Source: Pelobates cultripes (Eukaryota > Chordata > Amphibia > Anura > Pelobatidae). From it: a DNA stretch of 64,000 bases. A program made the translations under genes and the position numbers. Position 1 is the stretch's first letter. Every line of letters begins with the position of its first letter. The notes beneath the pieces are model-generated. The model was not told the origin of the DNA, ran no database searches, and saw only the letters and a list, made by a program, of their open reading frames with translations. Location: NCBI GenBank assembly GCA_933207985.1, contig OW240918.1, forward strand, positions 114,118,046-114,182,045, read 5' to 3'. Positions 33,363-43,696 of the stretch are shown here, piece by piece.

Positions 33363-34789
33363 TACATCAAGTCATGGTAACAATTCCATATGTGCCATTC
33401 CATTTACAACTCAATATTTTGTTTTTCAACATTTCGTTCTGCTTTTAGCTGCCCCAATAAAATAACTACAAAAACAAAATTAGATTTGAAACAGGAAGGG
33501 TGAGGGAAAGGGAAGGGGTTCCCACCATGGCATATAACTCCCAGTAGAGTCCCCTATGTGAACCAATAGGGTGTCTTTGTATTAAAGTTTTCGTGTTTTA
33601 ACTCCAACAGCTATAATTGCTTCCTGTACATTATTATTATTATTATTATTACACATGGGTAGAAATGCATACCAACTGAACAAAAATTGATGTCTCCTGA
33701 ATTGAATAATCTTTCCTGACAAGAAGTATTGATAGTAGTTTCCAAAAGGCATCGGAAACAGAGACAGACCCTTTACTTTTCGAATTAGTAAGTGCTACTA
33801 TCTTAATGTTAATATACAAAATTCTATGCAGAGTATCAATGACAAAAAAAGGTTACTGTAAAATGCTTCATGAATCCAAAAACGTATTCACATTTTTAAT
33901 TATGCAATGCTACATTCATACAGCTTGCAGCTCGATAAAACCTAAGCAATTTTAATCAAAACTTTTTCTCATACCAAAGTGTTATATTACATACGTTATA
34001 CTGTAATGAACTCTCGCTTATGACTTACGTCTTCTAATCAGGCATAGATTGCCCGAATGCTTTCTAATACCTGACATATTAAAGTATGATTTCACACAGG
34101 CACTTAAATGTTATTCAGTGAAAAAACAAACTACTCAGTGAAGACGTTCATAGATTGTAGACATCTGTAAAAAGAAGTTAGTTAATTTCATCGATGCAAA
34201 ATTTTAGATGAGTATTCATTTTTGTATTTTTTAAATTAATTATAGTAATGAAGAACTTTTTTTAGACTTTTTATGATAATAAGGACATATTAACTTCTAA
34301 TGCTTTAAATGTTAAGATATTCAGGTCTGTTCAGATTTTGTGCAGATTTGATCTAGACATTTCCCTGATTTAAATTGCTTTAAAAAAATAAATTTATAAA
34401 GTCACAACAAGTCTAAAGCCAATCGGAAGTTGTAAACATTTTATGATTGAAATAATCCTGTCTCGTCACTTCTTTGAATCTATATATAGGAATCGCTTGA
34501 ATGCACTTTCGTTTCAACAAAGTGGGCAGCATAAAGCTACAAATGTGGATTATGAAATAGATCAAGTTTAGATTCTTGAAACATAGCATTGGCAGGAAAT
34601 GATATTATGAAAATCCTACGCTGAGAAGAAAAAAAATGACAACGGGTGAAAATGATTTTTCTGCTTGAGTTTTTATTACGATCTGTAGCAATAGATCTTT
34701 TGGAAATGTTCAAGGAAAAAAAAAAAAAAACATATGAAAACATTATGGCCTGATTTCATACACTCAGGCCAATAAATCATTGCTCTTGA
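33363..34789. other. AT-rich non-genic DNA with (ATT)n
   Basis: No gene was recognised. A short (ATT)n microsatellite is at 33631-33651. No transposon ends are visible. Confidence 0.5.
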
Positions 34790-35170
34790 AGTAGATGGAA
34801 CATTAGCTGGGTCAAAATCTCTTCACTTTGACAAGCATCTCTTTTTTCCAGAAAGAGATTTTCCTTCTAATTGTTTTCTATCAAAACTGTAGAAATTCTT
34901 TTTTTTTTGTGCAAAGTTTAAACAATCGCCATCTAGCGTACGCCATATTCAATACACGATGTCAGATACTTCTGCAAACAGTTTATTCAATTTAAGTTTT
35001 AATTATGTCTCTTCGGCTTATTTTGTAAACCCGCAACAAAACAATGTTTTAACAATTAAACAAATAATGATGAGGGGTGTAAACAATATTAATGGGAAAG
35101 GGCGCATTCCATCTGCATGAATTAAAGATTAGAATTTGTCAATGGTCACTTAAATGAAGTAATATTTAAA
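34790..35170. other. Repeat-free block, candidate conserved non-coding element
   Basis: The block lacks repeats and contains motifs common in vertebrate enhancers: TCTGCATGAATTAAAG (octamer/homeodomain-like), GTGTAAACAATATTAATGG (forkhead-like GTAAACA) and GTCAATGGTCACTTAAATG. It lies in the longest transposon-poor part of the window. No coding potential was seen. Function is inferred from texture only. Confidence 0.25.
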
Positions 35171-36114
35171 GAGTATAATAAGATACAGTGATAAAAATAT
35201 AACAATATTATAAATATAGGGTGTGTGAAGTTTCCTGATGTTGATAAGCATTTCACAAACTAGTTCATAATATCCAGATACAGGATATTCTACAAGTCTT
35301 CCTCTATAAGCAGTGAGCGGATGTTATTTCTCTTAAAATCCTCATTTATATTCCTGCTTCATTTTTCATTTGATGGCTAATTTTTGGTTGCATTAGTAGT
35401 TGAAGTGCTACAACAGATCATAAGACTTTAGTTATTTTCTATTCCAAACACAAATAAACAAATTACATGCTCAAAATAAAAATAAAATGCATTCTCGACT
35501 TATCTGTCCTCAATTGGCCAGGAATATAATTAATAGTCTATCATTGTAAGCACATGCCCAATTCAGTTCTTATACATAGTGCAAAGGGAGAATTTATGAT
35601 ATAATTCATTCATTCTGTAATGGAGCAAGAGGTAAAAAAGACAGTTTTATTTTTGGTGTAAGTCCTATGTCTATTGGCACTAAGCAAAAAGTCCCACTAG
35701 GTACCCTACCTAGTGAAGTCTGTCTGAACTTCAATATTTACCCAAAAGATACAAGCATCTATCTTACTTCCTACCTTATGCACGGCAAAGGGGATTTTAA
35801 TATCACTCCTCTCCTCCCGCATCTAATGGATAAGAGATAGAGGGAAATAATGAAAAAAGTAGAAGCACAACAAAAAACACCTATGTTTTTTTCTCTAGCT
35901 CCTGGACAGACATGGGGGATGTCCCCGATTCACAAAATGTGAAAAAGAGAAGTGAATGCAGGCTGTTAAGAAAATTTACTGAGATAGACAATTTTCTTCT
36001 GGCAACTAATAAATTGACCTAATTATATGTACATTCCATACAGACAGCAGCGTATGCACACAATTGCTATTTGGCATTTGTGATTTACTAGCTAAGCAAC
36101 TATACATTCTGTGC
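35171..36114. other. AT-rich non-genic DNA
   Basis: No gene or repeat boundary was recognised. Confidence 0.5.
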
Positions 36115-36118
36115 TTAA

Positions 36119-36241
36119 CCCCTTTATGACCACATGACAGTATAGGCCGTCATGCAGTGCAGGGAGTTAACTTCCACTAACGGCATAGATTGTCATTCAT
36201 TAAATGGATCAGTAGGGTTAAATCCATATAGGCAGTGGCGT
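36119..36241. mobile_element. piggyBac-type element end (truncated)
   Basis: TTAA at 36115-36118 precedes CCCCTTTATGACCACATGAC and a short inverted motif (ACAGTATAGGCCGTCATG), like the left end at 19888. The element is cut after about 120 bp by the hAT end at 36242, and no right end is seen. Confidence 0.55.
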
Positions 36242-36369
36242 ATTCTGGTTTTGTGTTGCCCTAGGCATGACAAAACTCAGACACCCCCTCCTCCAAATTT
36301 CTCTTCCTGACATACACACACCCTCACTGATGCATGCACTGACATACACTCACTTACAGATACACAGTC
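36242..36369 (-). mobile_element. hAT element 3' end, truncated by LTR insertion
   Basis: It begins CAGTGGCGTATTCTGG, TTTTGTGTTGCCCTAGGC and GACAAAAC, the inverted form of the right ends at 52542 and 53669 in this window. It runs into CA-rich DNA and is cut at 36370 by the LTR of the next element. Confidence 0.7.
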
Positions 36370-37538
36370 TGTGACGAGAGTAATCTAGCCACATTGCATT
36401 GGAGAAGCCTGGTTGCTCGCCTGCTGCCTTTGGATTATGGCCCCATGTTAAAAGACTTTGTTTCCCCTGCAGAAAAGACTTATTCAATCTACCGAACAAC
36501 CGCACGAATGACTAGACCACCTGGGAGCTGGAGTGTGCCGGCAATTAGCCTCCCAGAAGCTGCGGTTAACCGCAGCTTAATTGACGAATACTGGGTGGCC
36601 GCCATTCGTATGACGAACACGAGATCGCGGCCATTTTAAATCCGCGAATGCACAGCGGTGTTCAACGCTTAATTCATGAAACTAAAATCGGACACAGTTT
36701 GGCGCAAACACCGCTGAAGCCGTCGACCTCCCTTCTTGTTCGGCGGGAGTGCACGAACGGCCCGGTGTTCGGGAGTTTTACCTGACTATGTTATACCCCA
36801 GATAGGAATCCCATGGAGCCCATTCGTATGAGAACTGACTTGGTAAAGACTTTGGCTCCATGGCGATTAAACTGTATTCGTGTGGTCTGAGCGCCATTCG
36901 CTTAATAATGTGCGCTCAGACCTGAGCTATCTGGGGATAGGTTAAATGTATGATTTTAATGTTATGTGTCTTGCATGGTATATTTTAATAGTAATTCTTG
37001 TGTTAGTATCCCCACGTGCATAATGGCGATTTGCCTTTGTCCTGGGAGATAATTGCATTACTTCTCAATTATCTCCAGGGCAGAGGGGAGGAAGCCAGGA
37101 TGCACTGTGGGAATATAATGTGACTGTATGTCCTATTTGTCTACTTGTCTGTCTTTTGTCACAGTCTCCCATTTGGTCCCCTAGGGGAGTGTCCACCAGG
37201 TGGGAGACGTGCATAAATACTGGGCAGGTAGCCCTCATTAAACAGACCACTGCTTGACCCTCAACACGGAGCCTTGTCTCGTCTTTGGGGGGATTTACTG
37301 AACGCTGATAGAGACTGGTTGCTAGGATTGTAAGCCACTTATTCATCTGCTAGCAGCGATTCGTATGGTTCCAGTTCGTGTGTTTGGAGTGCTATATTGT
37401 ATGCCGTTCGGGAGTTTGGAGCATTCCCTTACATGCGGTTCGTGAGTTTGGTGTTCTACAGTAGCTGGGCCTGCATCTCGGAAAGGGGACGATCGCCTAA
37501 ACGGTTTTAACCCCTTGTGTGCAAAATGGTCCGTTACA
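36370..37538 (+). mobile_element. 5' LTR of an LTR retrotransposon, 1169 bp
   Basis: It starts TGTGACGAGAG and ends CCGTTACA (TG..CA) and is followed after two bases by a TGG-initial primer-binding-site-like sequence. A TATA-like box lies in GTGCATAAATACTGGG at about 37209, and CTCATTAAACAG after it may hold the polyadenylation signal. The U3 part has CpG-rich GGCCGCCATTCG and CGCGGCCATTTTAAA motifs. Two minus-strand relatives (48015-49130 and 47612-49678) share both ends and the CCCCAGATAG and GGGCAGGTAGCCCTCA blocks. The left flank is CAGTC, but the matching 3' LTR is missing. Confidence 0.85.
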
Positions 37539-37540
37539 AT

Positions 37541-37558
37541 TGGTGACAAGCGGCGGGA
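37541..37558 (+). promoter_or_regulatory. Primer-binding-site-like sequence
   Basis: TGGTGACAAGCGGCGGGA starts two bases after the LTR's terminal CA. Position and the initial TGG (pairing with tRNA CCA ends) fit a minus-strand primer-binding site. The priming tRNA was not identified. Confidence 0.65.
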
Positions 37559-37628
37559 TCGTTCCTACAGCCAGAAGGACAGCTACAGGAGACACCATTC
37601 CGTGGATTTTACAATTTGAGGGCAACGC

Positions 37629-38493
37629 ATGTCCCAGTACAGCGACCCTGACAGCACCAGGATGGAACCAGCAGTGGAGTACAGCTACTCTAGGAGAGAG
37701 TTCGATAACATGATGGAATTGCGGCTGAAGTTCTTTGGACCCAATCCAGCCGAGAAATACGTGCAGTCCATGAGGGACCGGGTGTTCAAGAATCTGCATG
37801 ACCGGGCAGAAAGAGAAGGTCAGCTGGCACGTTGGGAGGAACTCCAGCGACAGGTACTGCAGGGAATTGGGAGCCCAGTCTCCATTCCCCAGCGGCAGTG
37901 TGATATGCAGGGAATTGGGAGCCCAGTCTCCATTCCCCAGCGGCAGTGTGATATGCAGGGAATTGGGAGCCCAGTCTCCATTCCCCAGCGGCAGCCCCAT
38001 GCAGGGCAGTATTGGGAGCCCAGTCTCCCTCCCCAGCGGCATGATACAGGGAATTGAAAGCCCAGTCTCCATTCCCCAGAGGCAGGCTGAGTTACAGGGG
38101 GCAGAGACAAGTGGTCCTGTCCCCAGCAGCATTGTACCTTGCAGGGAGAGGAGAGCAGCGTCCTCCCTCCCCAGCGGCAGGGTGAACTACAGGGATGCTG
38201 GGCGGTCGGCTCAGATCCCCAGCGGCAGTATGATTTTTTGGGAATTGGGAGCCCAGTCTCCATTCCCCAGCGGCAGTATGGATTATTGGGAATTGGGAGC
38301 CCAGTCTCCATTCCCCAGCGGCAGAGTGTCCTACCGGGAATAGAGAGCCCAGTCTCCTTTCCCCAGCAGCAGGACTCTGTATTGGGAACAGAGACAGTCG
38401 GTCTCCCTCCCCCGCGGCTGGAAGTATGTATGGGAGAGGAGCTTGTTACCCCCTCTCCCCAGCGGCAGCCTAATGTACCAGGGGGAGACAGTA
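37629..38493 (+). pseudogene. LTR-element internal ORF with 16-residue repeats
   Basis: The first frame (37629-38057, 142 codons; an inner ATG at 37662 is an alternative start) begins with a charged, probably helical segment: MMELRLKFFGPNPAEKY, RDRVFKNLHDRAEREGQ, WEELQRQ. It then enters tandem 16-residue units of the form GIGSPVSIPQRQxxMQ. The frame shifts near 38040 and returns near 38135, so the repeat protein is broken but largely legible up to the LINE insertion. Beyond the LINE the same frame resumes (46908-47068). By position, just after the LTR, it should be a gag-like product. I do not recognise the protein family and no nucleocapsid zinc knuckle or protease motif is present. Function unknown. 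Confidence 0.5.
37862..38340 (+). repeat. 48-bp tandem repeat in the internal ORF
   Basis: Units containing GGGAATTGGGAGCCCAGTC, TCCATTCCCCAGCGGCAG and a variable TGTGATATGCA-type linker are arranged at 48-bp spacing, with the first copies at 37862 and 37910. At least five clear copies and several diverged ones are present. The 48-bp period keeps the reading frame (16 codons). GGGAGCCCAGTCTCC-type segments are partly self-complementary. Confidence 0.92.
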
Positions 38494-38959
38494 TTTTATT
38501 TTATTTTATTTAGTTTGTAAAATGCTTCCAAAATTAAACAGAATAACAAAATAAATAACAAAATAACAATAATAAACAATCAACTGAAATAATGCCCAAT
38601 TCAAACATAATACCAAATGAAACATAAATACCCCAAAATTAAACATAAAAACCGAAATAAAAACTCAGGAAGGGGCACTAATAGGGGAGTAAACTTATAC
38701 CAAATTAAATAACTGGGAATAACAGGGAGAGGGATTAACAGAAAAGGGGGGGGAACTAAATCATAAGGGGATAAATTAAAAGGCGGGGGGCTCCATTACT
38801 TCATGAAGCCTTGGGGAGGGAGAAAAAAGGCTGAAATGCTCCTGAAGGAGCTCTTACATAACAAGGGGGGGACAAGGTGGGACCCAATTGACCTCGAGTC
38901 CACAGCCAGCTAAACACAAACATAAACCAAGCGTGAAATAAAACACACACATAAACATA

Positions 38960-39330
38960 AACAAACCCATTACCCACATGGAGTCCTTTTCTCAGTTCAT
39001 AAAACCCACCAACCACATGGAGTCCATCCCTCCGTCCATCAACACCAACCCACCACCTACACTTTAAACCCAAACTTTAAACCCAAACCCACCACCCAAA
39101 TGGAGTCCATTTTCAATTCATAAAACCCACCACCCTCATGGAGTCTATCCCTCCGTCCATCCCCCAAACCCACCACCCAAATGGAGTCCTTTTCTCAGTT
39201 CATCACATCCAAACCCACCACCCACATGAAATCAAAATTTTGTCCATAGACCCACCACCCACATGAAATCCAGTTTGTACACCACCCTCAAGGAGTCCAT
39301 CCCTCCGTCCATAAAGAAACCCAGTTTTTT
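38960..39330 (-). repeat. 3'-UTR minisatellite of the LINE
   Basis: Units built from AAACCCACCACCCACATG, GAGTCCATCCCTCCGTCCAT and TTTTCTCAGTTCAT are repeated with variable length (about 45-65 bp) between ORF2 and the tail. An A/C-rich strand bias continues through the whole 3'-UTR. Confidence 0.85.
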
Positions 39331-39589
39331 TTTTGTTTTTTTTTCACCCAAAGTAAATTTTTCAATTTGTCCATACACCAGAAACCCACCCTAACCCAAA
39401 CAATACCAAAAATAACCTGTGCATAACCATAACCTAACTACACTGCACTACCTACACGCAGAGGAAGGTACTCGTCTGCTAAAGGTGGCAGCCTTCCATG
39501 AAAAGAAAAACCAGTTCGAAATCTACGGGGGAAAGGTGAAGACAGATTTGGAATTCCCTTCACCAAGACAAGGGCGCCTATGGAGCGGT

Positions 39590-41752
39590 TCAAGGCGGGT
39601 GGACCTTGAGATTTCGCCACAAACGCTGCCAAATGGTGGGATCCATAGAGGCCCTTTCGGTGGTATAGATCCCACGAACCGCCCTCAGAATGTCTGCTAC
39701 CACCACCTGACAGGAAAGGTCTTTACGTTGAAGGGAAACCTGACACCTTGCCATCCAAGTGAAATACTTAACCACTGAACTGACTACATAAAGAGTGCCC
39801 AAATCAAAAGCCCTCCCCCTTGAGTTGGACGTCCCGTACGCCCACTCCGCATAAGTCCAGCGGGATAAGCAGGGGATGCCTAAGGCGGCTGAGACCTCTT
39901 TGTAGACCTGTACGTTAAAGGGGCACTCGAGGAGGAAGTGGTCCATGGACTCCACTTCCCCGGAACATTCCACCCGAGGACAACCACGATCCGTTATGTT
40001 CCTGTACTTCAAGTTCCCTCGAACGTAAAGTCTACCGTGGAAGGAGAGAAACGCCACGTCTCGGTATTTCTCCGGAAGGCGCCTGGAGTTGATGTTTTTC
40101 AACCCCGAGGCGAGAGTACTTGGCGGGCAGTCCTTCAAAGCAAGCTGAATGCCAAAGTGGGTGGCCAGGACCCTCCCGTCGAGAAGCTTCTTGGGAGTGT
40201 CCCGAACCTCCTCCACCGTGACGTTCCACCTGCGCAGAATTCCCACTCCCTCGATGACCGAAGACGGAAGATAGCTAGAATGCCGAACTCTCATGCTCTT
40301 CACCCTCCCACCCTGAAACCAGTCCACCAGGAAAGGTGTGACCCACTCCCTGAATATACATACCCAGCCAGGCTGCTCGTCCTTCAGGAGAGCCCCGAAA
40401 TTCCTTTTCAGGAAGGTGTTAGTAAAGAAGACGATGGGGTTGACCATGGCCAGACCCCCGTCCTTTCTGGCCAGGTAAGTGACCTCTCTTTTGATGAGGT
40501 TCAGCCTGTTCCCCCACAACATGCGGAAGAACAGCGCAAACATCCAAGCGTGGAGGGACCTGGGCAAAAGGAAGATGTTACTGACGTAGCCGAATACGGT
40601 CAGAACATAGGTTTTGATTAGGTTCACCCGTTCTCTGAACGTCAGTTTCCACCTGTGGCTCTCCTCCACCTTGCTAGAAGTTATGGCAAGCCGTTCGGTC
40701 CAGTTCCTGAGAGCCAGATCCCCTGATCCGAACACCACCCCCAAGATCTTAATTTCAGGCTGGGCCCTCGGGAAACCGTCTGGAAGAGGGAACTGGTCCC
40801 CTTCCTTCCCGCACCAGAAAACTACGCTCTTGTCCCTGTTGACACGAGAGGCTGAAGCGGCAGAATACGCTAGGATTAAATCATCCACCTCCGTGGCCTC
40901 CCGAGTATTGGAGACCACTATGGAGATGTCATCAGCGTAGGTAACAACCCGTAAAGGCCTCTCCGGAGCCCTGGCCACTCCCTGTAACGTGCCTGCCTCG
41001 ACCCTCCGGATGAAGGGATCGACTGCAAACACGTACAAGAGTGGACTGAGAGGACAGCCTTGCCTGACCCCGGATCGGATCCTAAACGTCCTGCCCCTCC
41101 ACCCGTTCACAAGAGCAAAGCTTTCGGCCCCTCTGTACAAGGTGATTATCCAATTGACGAATTTTCCCGGCAAGCCATACTTCCGCAAGACTGACCACAG
41201 ATAACGGTGATCTACTCGATCAAAAGCTTTGGACTGATCAAGTGCCAGAAGGTATATCCCCCTTTCTCCGTCCCTGCACTTCTCGAGGGCTTCCCTGACT
41301 TCGAAAACGGCATCAAAGACAGTTCTGCCCTCGATTGAACAGTACTGGGAAGTGGATAGGACACGCCTCGCTAGGCCCTGTACTCGTTTCATCAAAATCT
41401 TTGCCAGGACCTTCCTGTCGACATTTAACAGGGATATGGGGCGCCAGTTCCCCACATCCGCTGTGTCGAGCACGCTCGGCTTGGACAGCAAGATCAGGGC
41501 AGAAGTCCTCATCGAGGGTGGCAATAATCCTTGAGCCAAGCTCTCATTAAACACCTCGGTCAGATGAGGGGCCAAGAGGTCGCAGAACTGTTGGTAAAAC
41601 TCGGCCGTCAGACCATCAGGACCTGGCGATTTACACTTGTTCTGCTGTTGGATACTCTCTGTGACCTCTTCTATGGTGATCTCGCTGACCAACTCGTCAA
41701 AAGAGAGGTCGCTATGCTCAGGGAGCGTGAGCTCGCTCAAGAAGTCATCCAC
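39590..41752 (-). CDS. LINE ORF2, reverse transcriptase and C-terminal domain
   Basis: A 720-codon open frame without stops encodes the reverse-transcriptase part of the LINE polyprotein, which primes cDNA synthesis on nicked target DNA. Motifs in order: KSPGPDG (residues 41-47), NWRPISLLN (102-110), motif A LDQSKAFD with Asp172 and Asp178, motif B GVRQGCPLSP (228-237), motif C YADD with Asp274 and Asp275, then ILGVVFG (337-342) in the palm/thumb. A CX4CX8HX4C knuckle (Cys591, Cys596, His605, Cys610) lies in the C-terminal region, as in L1/Tx1 proteins. All catalytic residues are intact. The nominal start is only where the frame opens; the real protein begins at the endonuclease (43013), from which it is separated by frame changes near 42525 and 41750-41790. 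Confidence 0.96.
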   Translation of the reverse strand: MDDFLSELTLPEHSDLSFDELVSEITIEEVTESIQQQNKCKSPGPDGLTAEFYQQFCDLLAPHLTEVFNESLAQGLLPPSMRTSALILLSKPSVLDTADVGNWRPISLLNVDRKVLAKILMKRVQGLARRVLSTSQYCSIEGRTVFDAVFEVREALEKCRDGERGIYLLALDQSKAFDRVDHRYLWSVLRKYGLPGKFVNWIITLYRGAESFALVNGWRGRTFRIRSGVRQGCPLSPLLYVFAVDPFIRRVEAGTLQGVARAPERPLRVVTYADDISIVVSNTREATEVDDLILAYSAASASRVNRDKSVVFWCGKEGDQFPLPDGFPRAQPEIKILGVVFGSGDLALRNWTERLAITSSKVEESHRWKLTFRERVNLIKTYVLTVFGYVSNIFLLPRSLHAWMFALFFRMLWGNRLNLIKREVTYLARKDGGLAMVNPIVFFTNTFLKRNFGALLKDEQPGWVCIFREWVTPFLVDWFQGGRVKSMRVRHSSYLPSSVIEGVGILRRWNVTVEEVRDTPKKLLDGRVLATHFGIQLALKDCPPSTLASGLKNINSRRLPEKYRDVAFLSFHGRLYVRGNLKYRNITDRGCPRVECSGEVESMDHFLLECPFNVQVYKEVSAALGIPCLSRWTYAEWAYGTSNSRGRAFDLGTLYVVSSVVKYFTWMARCQVSLQRKDLSCQVVVADILRAVRGIYTTERASMDPTIWQRLWRNLKVHPP

Positions 41753-43013
41753 CCTTCTCCCGTGGGAGGTTCCCTCCTCGCTACATTGGGGGCTGCCCTT
41801 TCCGAGGAGTTATAGTAGTCGCGGACCACCTTCAGAATCCCGCGAGGAGACTCCTCTAGGGTCCAGTCGGTGCCCCGCAGACTAGGGATGGACTTGGTAC
41901 CTTCCTTCCGCTTGCAGCTAAGATAAGGATCGGGCGAGCGGTATGACCCATGATCCCTCTCTTTTACAAGGGAGGCGTACCTGTCATACTGATAACTCCT
42001 CATCAGGTTTTTAACTGCCGCAATGTCCTCGGGGTCACCTCCCTGCGAGATCAGGATGTCTAACCTCCTAAGCAAGCCCAGATACATCTTGTACCTGGAG
42101 GACTGCATGTTCCGGGCGAGATTGCGAAACAGCCGTTGAGTTCTGGCCTTCACCATCTCCCACCACTCAGACTTCGTTTGGCCTAAGTCGGCCAATGTCA
42201 TCTGATCGTTAAAGAATTCCATGAAGGCTTGCTGAACCCTCTGTTCCACCAGGAGGTCTGAATTTAGCCGCCAGATCCCTCTACCCTTAGGTGGGGTACT
42301 ATAGACATTCAACTCGCAAGACAAAATGTGATGGTCGGAGAACTCCACCGGTGTAAGCACGGGTGCCGCCACCGGGAAATTCTCCTTAAAGAAAAACCTA
42401 TCTATCCTACTCTGACAGCTACCTCTGTGATAAGTGTACCCACCCGTGGGATTGGGAGTGTGATGAAGGTACACATCGACCAATCCAGCCTGACTAACCA
42501 TCTTATTTAAAAAATAGGAGTCATACCCAGCCTCTGAGTGGCGTCTCTCCTGTCTTGAGGCCTAGTTATGGTGTTAAAGTCACCACCAAACAGGATTTGC
42601 TGGGATGTATAAAGGTAAGGCTCTATCTCAATAAACAGGCGCTTCCTCTCCCACTTAGATTGGGGGCCATAGATATTAATTATCCTGAAAGGTTGCCTGC
42701 CCATTGAGACATCTAAAACCACACACCATCCTTTTTGCAACTCAATAACCCTGTTGATGCTAACATCAACGTCCTTAAATAGGATGGCGATTCCCCCATA
42801 TCTCTCTGTGGCTAGAGAGAAGTAGGAGGGCCCCCATCTCCAGTCCCGCTTTGCAGCGTGCAGGGCCGCGAGGGTTTCCAGCCGGGTCTCCTGTACCAAG
42901 ATGACATTGTATGGAGCCCGGCTGAGGTGGTCGTAAACCAAAAAGCGGGCCCTGCTGGACTTAATGCTGTTTACATTCACCGTAGCCACAGAGAGTACAG
43001 GAAAAGTCGCCAT
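41753..43013 (-). pseudogene. LINE ORF2, apurinic-type endonuclease and linker (frameshifted)
   Basis: This is the N-terminal part of ORF2: the EEP/AP-like endonuclease that nicks the target. ATG at 43013 lies seven bases after the ORF1 stop. The first 168 codons show TVNVNSIKS (Asn15), VQETRL (Glu42), YGGIAILF, INIYGP (Tyr115) and GGDFNTI (Asp145, Asn147). A one-base change near 42525 moves the frame; the second part gives GLVDVYLHHTPN, SRIDRFFF and FSDHHIL (catalytic Asp-His pair), then a helical linker to the RT. A second frame change at about 41750-41790 leads into the RT frame. All catalytic residues are present, so a repaired or misread sequence is the only obstacle to activity of this domain. 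Sequencing error in homopolymers is possible. Confidence 0.93.
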
Positions 43014-43596
43014 AAGGGCATTAAGTATAAGGAGACTTTCCCTTCCTTCTGCGATACCCCTCCTCCTCCGTGTCGGAACCGAGGAACCTCTTCACTGAGA
43101 CTCCGGGATACAGTGGCCCGTCGTCTCTCAGAAGCACCTCTTGTCCCACCTCAACCCCTGCCACCACCTCGGGGAGGTTCGCCATCTCCTCCTCGTACTC
43201 ACAGTCGGCCCAGCTGGAGGACAGTGCCTCGTACCTGTTAGATACGGGCACCGGGGCCTCCTGCAAGCCCGAAGAGGAGGATGACGCCTGTGCCACACCA
43301 CCCTTATAAGTGGCGTCTCCCCCTTTCGGGGGTTTCGCCGCAGGGGGTATGGCGATCTTCCGGGGTGAGGGCAGTGTCGAGGTCTTGGAGGGGGGGGGTT
43401 TCTTACCTTTCACCGTGCTCCACTCTAGGGACTGTGCATCTAAGGGACGTGCATCTGGGGACTTTTCAGTGGGGGTAACCTTCACAGTGGAGAATTTAGG
43501 AGGGGGGGGCCTAGGGGGAGGGGGTCTAGGGGGAGCCATAATGGCTGTGGAGGTAGTGCGTTCTCTACGTACACTTTTCGTGAGGGGACGTGAACT

Positions 43597-43696
43597 NNNN
43601 NNNNNNNNNNNNNNNNNNNNNNNNNNNNNNNNNNNNNNNNNNNNNNNNNNNNNNNNNNNNNNNNNNNNNNNNNNNNNNNNNNNNNNNNNNNNNNNN
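43597..43696. other. Assembly gap (100 N) inside LINE ORF1
   Basis: Exactly 100 N. It removes the part of ORF1 where CCHC zinc knuckles are expected. Frames drawn through it on either strand are meaningless. Confidence 1.

Noticed and set aside
37497..38311. Minus-strand 163- and 211-codon repeat frames
   Set aside because: The 48-bp repeat is open on both strands because its period is a multiple of three. The plus strand fits the LTR orientation and position.
37851..38400. Regularly spaced repeats resembling a CRISPR array
   Set aside because: This is eukaryotic DNA; the 48-bp units are contiguous coding minisatellites without unique spacers.
39938..41885. Plus-strand frames of 60-227 codons opposite the reverse transcriptase
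   Set aside because: Antisense shadows of the LINE ORF2. Only the minus strand shows family motifs.
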